From positions 1-64,000 of the forward strand of contig NZ_LNJP01000003.1 in NCBI RefSeq assembly GCF_001547525.1: 64,000 nt of DNA. Reading direction: 5' to 3'. Source of the stretch: Burkholderia anthina (lineage in GTDB: Bacteria; Pseudomonadota; Gammaproteobacteria; Burkholderiales; Burkholderiaceae). Position numbers and translations under genes: made by a program. A model generated the notes under the pieces. That model did no database searches, was not told the DNA's origin, and saw nothing but the letters and a program-made list of their open reading frames with translations. Shown here one piece after another: positions 61,147 to 64,000 of the stretch. The stretch's first letter is position 1. Each line of letters begins with the position of its first letter.

Positions 61147-62160
61147 CTAGCCGCGCAACGGACCGTCCGTGTCGCCCGCTTCGATCGTCGGCGCTTCGAG
61201 CCGATGCTCATGCGCGCCGTCGTCCAGCAGCCGCAGCATCAGTTCCGCCAGCGCGCGCCCGGATGCATGCCCGGTCGGCTGCACGACCGCCGTGACACGA
61301 TACGGATGCGCGATATCGGGCGGCACGCCGTCATAGACGATCAGCGACAGGTCCACACCCAGGCGCACCCCGCTGTCGACCAGCGCGCGAAATGCGCCGC
61401 CGCCCGCGATGTTGTTGTCGACCAGCAGCGCGGTCGGCGGCTCGGCCTGCGCAAGCAGCGCCCGCGCTGCCCGCCCCCCGCCGTCGTGCGTAAACGGGCA
61501 CTCGACGAGCAGCGCCGGATCCGCGTCGATACCGGCTTCGCGCAATGCCGACAGACAGCCGGCACGCCGTTGCGCGGCGAAATTCAGCGCCAGCGGCGCG
61601 CTGATCATCGCGATGCGCCGATGCCCGAAGCCGATCAGCCGGCGCACCGCGTCGCGCGCGCCCGCCTCGTTGTCGAAGTCGAACCATGCATACGGGCCGG
61701 CCGACTGCGTGCGGCCGTACGCGACATACGGAAACGCGCTCGCCTGCAGGTACGCGAGCCGCGGATCGTCGACCAGCGTGCGCGCGACGATCAGCCCGTC
61801 GACGAGCTTGCCGTCGACGATCCGCCGGTAGGTGTCCAGTTCCGCATTCGGTCGCGCGGACGCGATGATGAAATCGAGATTGCGCTCGGCGAGCCGCTCG
61901 GTGATGCCCGCGACGACCTCGCCGAAGCGCGGATCGCCGAGATCGCCCGCGCCGAACGGATAGACGATGCCGATCATGTCGGCCCGCCCCGTCGCCAGCC
62001 GGCGCGCGGTCGGATCGGCGACGTAGCCCATTTCCCGCGCGGCCTTCGCCACGCGCTCGCGCGTCGCCTCGCTGACGTCGTCGTAACCGTTCAACGCACG
62101 GCTGACCGTCGTGCGCGACAGACCGAGCGCGTCCGACAGCGCCTTCAGATTCACCTTCAC
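61147..62160 (-). CDS. LacI-family repressor of the levansucrase gene
   Basis: The 337-residue product has an N-terminal LacI helix-turn-helix and hinge (about 1-55; LKALSDALGLSRTTVSRALN and the hinge PTARRLATGRADMIG) followed by a sugar-binding periplasmic-type core. A GTG at 62160 is preferred because AGGAG lies five bases upstream; an ATG at 62175 would add five residues. It is divergent from the levansucrase gene with three palindromes in between, so it probably represses that gene until sucrose or fructose is sensed. Confidence 0.9.
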   Translation of the reverse strand: MKVNLKALSDALGLSRTTVSRALNGYDDVSEATRERVAKAAREMGYVADPTARRLATGRADMIGIVYPFGAGDLGDPRFGEVVAGITERLAERNLDFIIASARPNAELDTYRRIVDGKLVDGLIVARTLVDDPRLAYLQASAFPYVAYGRTQSAGPYAWFDFDNEAGARDAVRRLIGFGHRRIAMISAPLALNFAAQRRAGCLSALREAGIDADPALLVECPFTHDGGGRAARALLAQAEPPTALLVDNNIAGGGAFRALVDSGVRLGVDLSLIVYDGVPPDIAHPYRVTAVVQPTGHASGRALAELMLRLLDDGAHEHRLEAPTIEAGDTDGPLRG

Positions 62161-62236
62161 CGTCACTCCTCGCATTCGCCGCTCCGGCTGGCCGCCCGAC
62201 CATCGGGACACACCGACCAGGTAATTATTTCCAATT

Positions 62237-62249
62237 GGTAACGATTACC
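62237..62249. promoter_or_regulatory. Palindrome near the LacI gene
   Basis: GGTAA-CGA-TTACC has perfect 5-bp arms and resembles operators of the LacI/GalR family (GGTAAC). It lies 76 bases upstream of the LacI start and may serve autoregulation. Confidence 0.4.
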
Positions 62250-62273
62250 GTCAATTAAATATCTTTTGCGTTC

Positions 62274-62308
62274 CAAACCGGTTTGAAATAGCATCCAAAC
62301 CGGTTTGG
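62274..62308. promoter_or_regulatory. Paired LacI-type operators upstream of levansucrase
   Basis: CAAACCGGTTTG (62274-62285) and CCAAACCGGTTTGG (62295-62308) are two perfect palindromes with centres 22 bases apart, two helical turns, so two dimers could bind on the same face. AAACCGGTTT has the central CG usual for LacI-family sites. They lie just before the levansucrase start region. Confidence 0.75.
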
Positions 62309-62362
62309 ACATCGATGCCCACTCAGCCGTTCACTTTCACCTTTCCAGGAAACAACGACGAG

Positions 62363-63946
62363 ATGACATACTTTCCCCTTTTCCGCCCGCTCGCGGCCAA
62401 ACGTTTGCTGCTCGCTGGCGGCGCACTCGCCGCCTTCGCGTCCGTCGCGCACGCGCAGTCCGGCGGCAGGGGCGCGCCCCTGCCCACGCCCCACACGCAG
62501 CAAGCCTACGATCCCGAAGGCAACTTCACGATGCGCTGGACGCGGGCGGACATCCGCCAGATCGTCGCGCAATCGCACACCGCCGGTGCCGACAAGAACT
62601 CGCTGCCGCAAGCACTGACGATGCCGGACATCCCGCAGGACTTCCCGCTGATCAACTCGAACGTGTGGGTGTGGGACACGTGGCCGCTGGCCGACCTGCG
62701 CGCGAACCAGCTCAGCTACAAGGGCTGGGAGGTGATCTTCTCGCTCACCGCCGATCCGCACGCGGGCTACACGTTCGACGACCGGCACGTGCACGCCCGC
62801 ATCGGCTTCTTCTATCGCCGCGCGGGCATCCCCGCGTCGCAACGCCCCGCGAACGGCGGCTGGACCTGGGGCGGCCACCTGTTCCCGGACGGCGCGAGCG
62901 CCAAGGTGTTCGGCACCGCGCCGATGACCAACAACGCCGAATGGTCGGGCTCCGCGCGCCTCACGCACGGCAGCAACGTCAGCCTGTACTACACCGCGAC
63001 GTCGTTCAACCGCTCGGCGCCCGGCGGCGCCGACATCACGCCGCCGCAGGCGATCATCACGCGCGCCGACGGCAACATCCACGCCGACGACAAGCACGTG
63101 TGGTTCACCGGCTTCGGCGATCACAAGGCGCTGCTGGAACCGGACGGCAAGTACTACCAGACCGGCCAGCAGAACACCTACTTCTCGTTCCGCGATCCGT
63201 TCGTGTTCACCGACCCAGCGCATCCGGGCAAGACCTACATGGTCTTCGAAGGCAACACCGGCGGCCCGCGCGGCGCACGCACCTGCACCGAGGCCGATCT
63301 CGGCTACGCGCCGAACGATCCGAACCGCGAAGACCTCAACGCGGTGATGAATTCGGGCGCAGTGTATCAAAAGGCCAACGTCGGCCTCGCGGTCGCGACG
63401 AACCCGCAACTGACCGAGTGGAAGTTCCTGCCGCCGATCCTGTCGGCGAACTGCGTCGACGACCAGACCGAGCGCCCGCAGATCTATCTGAAGGACGGCA
63501 AGTACTACCTGTTCACGATCAGCCACCGCACGACGATGGCGGCCGGCGTCGACGGCCCGGACGGCGTGTACGGCTTCGTCGGCAACGGCATCCGCAGCGA
63601 CTTCCTGCCGCTGAACGGCGGCAGCGGCCTCGTGCTCGGCAACCCGACCGATTTTTCCGCCCCGGCCGGCGCGCCGTATTCGCAGGACCCGAACCAGAAC
63701 CCGCGCGAATTCCAGTCGTATTCGCACTACGTGATGCCGGGCGGGCTCGTCGAGTCGTTCATCGATGCGATCGGTCCGCGCCGCGGCGGCACGCTCGCGC
63801 CGACGGTGAAGGTGAACATCAACGGCACGTCGACGTCGGTCGACCGCGCGTATGGACGCGGCGGCCTCGGCGGCTACGGCGACATCCCGGCGAACCTGCC
63901 CGCGACGGGGGCCGGCCACAACGACGGCAACACGCAGGCCAATTAG
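62363..63946 (+). CDS. lsdA: Levansucrase (GH68), LsdA-like, secreted
   Basis: The 527-residue product, from the ATG at 62363, has a signal peptide (KRLLLAGGALAAFASVAHA cut before Gln32). Catalytic residues are nucleophile Asp105 (VWVWDTWP), transition-state stabiliser Asp278 (FRDPF) and acid/base Glu370 (TERPQIYL). Cys308 and Cys364 match the disulfide pair of Gluconacetobacter LsdA, with the same spacing to the active-site residues. It converts sucrose to levan and fructo-oligosaccharides outside the cell. An upstream ATG at 62315 is possible but gives a long N-region. Regulated by the divergent LacI protein. Confidence 0.93.
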   Translation: MTYFPLFRPLAAKRLLLAGGALAAFASVAHAQSGGRGAPLPTPHTQQAYDPEGNFTMRWTRADIRQIVAQSHTAGADKNSLPQALTMPDIPQDFPLINSNVWVWDTWPLADLRANQLSYKGWEVIFSLTADPHAGYTFDDRHVHARIGFFYRRAGIPASQRPANGGWTWGGHLFPDGASAKVFGTAPMTNNAEWSGSARLTHGSNVSLYYTATSFNRSAPGGADITPPQAIITRADGNIHADDKHVWFTGFGDHKALLEPDGKYYQTGQQNTYFSFRDPFVFTDPAHPGKTYMVFEGNTGGPRGARTCTEADLGYAPNDPNREDLNAVMNSGAVYQKANVGLAVATNPQLTEWKFLPPILSANCVDDQTERPQIYLKDGKYYLFTISHRTTMAAGVDGPDGVYGFVGNGIRSDFLPLNGGSGLVLGNPTDFSAPAGAPYSQDPNQNPREFQSYSHYVMPGGLVESFIDAIGPRRGGTLAPTVKVNINGTSTSVDRAYGRGGLGGYGDIPANLPATGAGHNDGNTQAN

Positions 63947-63987
63947 GATCACCAACAATAACCGTCTTCGATAAAGGCACGAGGTTC

Positions 63988-64000
63988 AGGAGGCGCGTAT
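63988..64000 (+). promoter_or_regulatory. Ribosome binding site of a gene beginning at the window edge
   Basis: AGGAGG (63988-63993) is followed by GCGCGTAT at the last base, so a start codon probably falls on or just after the edge, 50 bases after the levansucrase gene. A levanase (GH32) is the usual partner of LsdA-type enzymes, but nothing of the protein is visible. Confidence 0.5.

Noticed and set aside
61068..61295. Plus-strand open frame beside the second NemR-like palindrome
   Set aside because: No ribosome binding site, composition of an antisense shadow of the LacI gene, and no recognisable protein pattern.
1..64000. Search for CRISPR arrays, rRNA/tRNA genes, insertion sequences, prophage or a large defence island
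   Set aside because: No regularly spaced repeats, no conserved RNA gene segments and no transposase or phage-like proteins were seen. The hipBA module and the lone immunity gene are the only conflict-type elements found.

Overview
The window is high-GC DNA with strong G/C preference at third codon positions. Its gene families (a 16-strand Burkholderia-type porin, DUF4148, GlxA-like AraC regulators, bau-type beta-alanine genes, NodT-type RND outer-membrane factors, LsdA-like levansucrase) point to a Burkholderia cepacia complex bacterium, probably on a secondary replicon because the content is almost all accessory catabolism, transport and regulation. This assignment is inference. I saw no rRNA, tRNA, CRISPR array, insertion sequence or replication origin.

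Left third (1-24 kb). A di-haem cytochrome c peroxidase is cut by the left edge. Next is a leftward amino-acid ABC transporter operon with an FAD amine oxidase and a methyltransferase, opposite an IclR regulator that has a palindrome in the shared intergenic region. A lone Tai4-type T6SS immunity gene follows. Then comes a rightward GntR / SDR / BKACE / MFS cluster that looks like a beta-hydroxy-acid catabolic route ending in thiolytic beta-keto-acid cleavage. A hipBA toxin-antitoxin module with two stacked palindromes over its promoter lies between the MFS gene and a ClC-type channel. A CodA-family deaminase with a specificity-changing substitution faces a porin and a DUF4148 gene. A LysR/FUSC exporter pair and a small secreted protein follow.

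Middle (22-46 kb). A DmpA-like aminopeptidase and an APC permease face a LuxR regulator. A small COG4315 protein converges on a beta-alanine module (semialdehyde dehydrogenase plus omega-amino-acid transaminase with a divergent LysR). Then come a cupin, an epoxide hydrolase, a GlxA-like regulator, an SDR and an MFS transporter, and a metallo-beta-lactamase-fold protein opposite a regulator built from two fused IclR modules. A 47-codon gene follows with a clear promoter. After it are an Lrp/LysE exporter pair, a small VTT membrane protein, a Cache-HAMP chemoreceptor, and an acyl-CoA synthetase opposite a Crp/Fnr regulator.

Right third (46-64 kb). A five-gene block encodes an RND pump, its adaptor and outer-membrane factor, and a response regulator and sensor kinase. 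A LysE/AraC pair, an SDR, a small lipoprotein and an AI-2E-type transporter follow. A XenA-like old yellow enzyme and a DJ-1/Hsp31-like protein lie near two copies of a TAGAC palindrome resembling NemR sites. The window closes with a LacI regulator divergent from a secreted levansucrase, with three palindromes between them. A ribosome binding site for a further gene sits at the right edge.

The layout is a chain of small cassettes, most consisting of one regulator and the one to four genes it probably controls.
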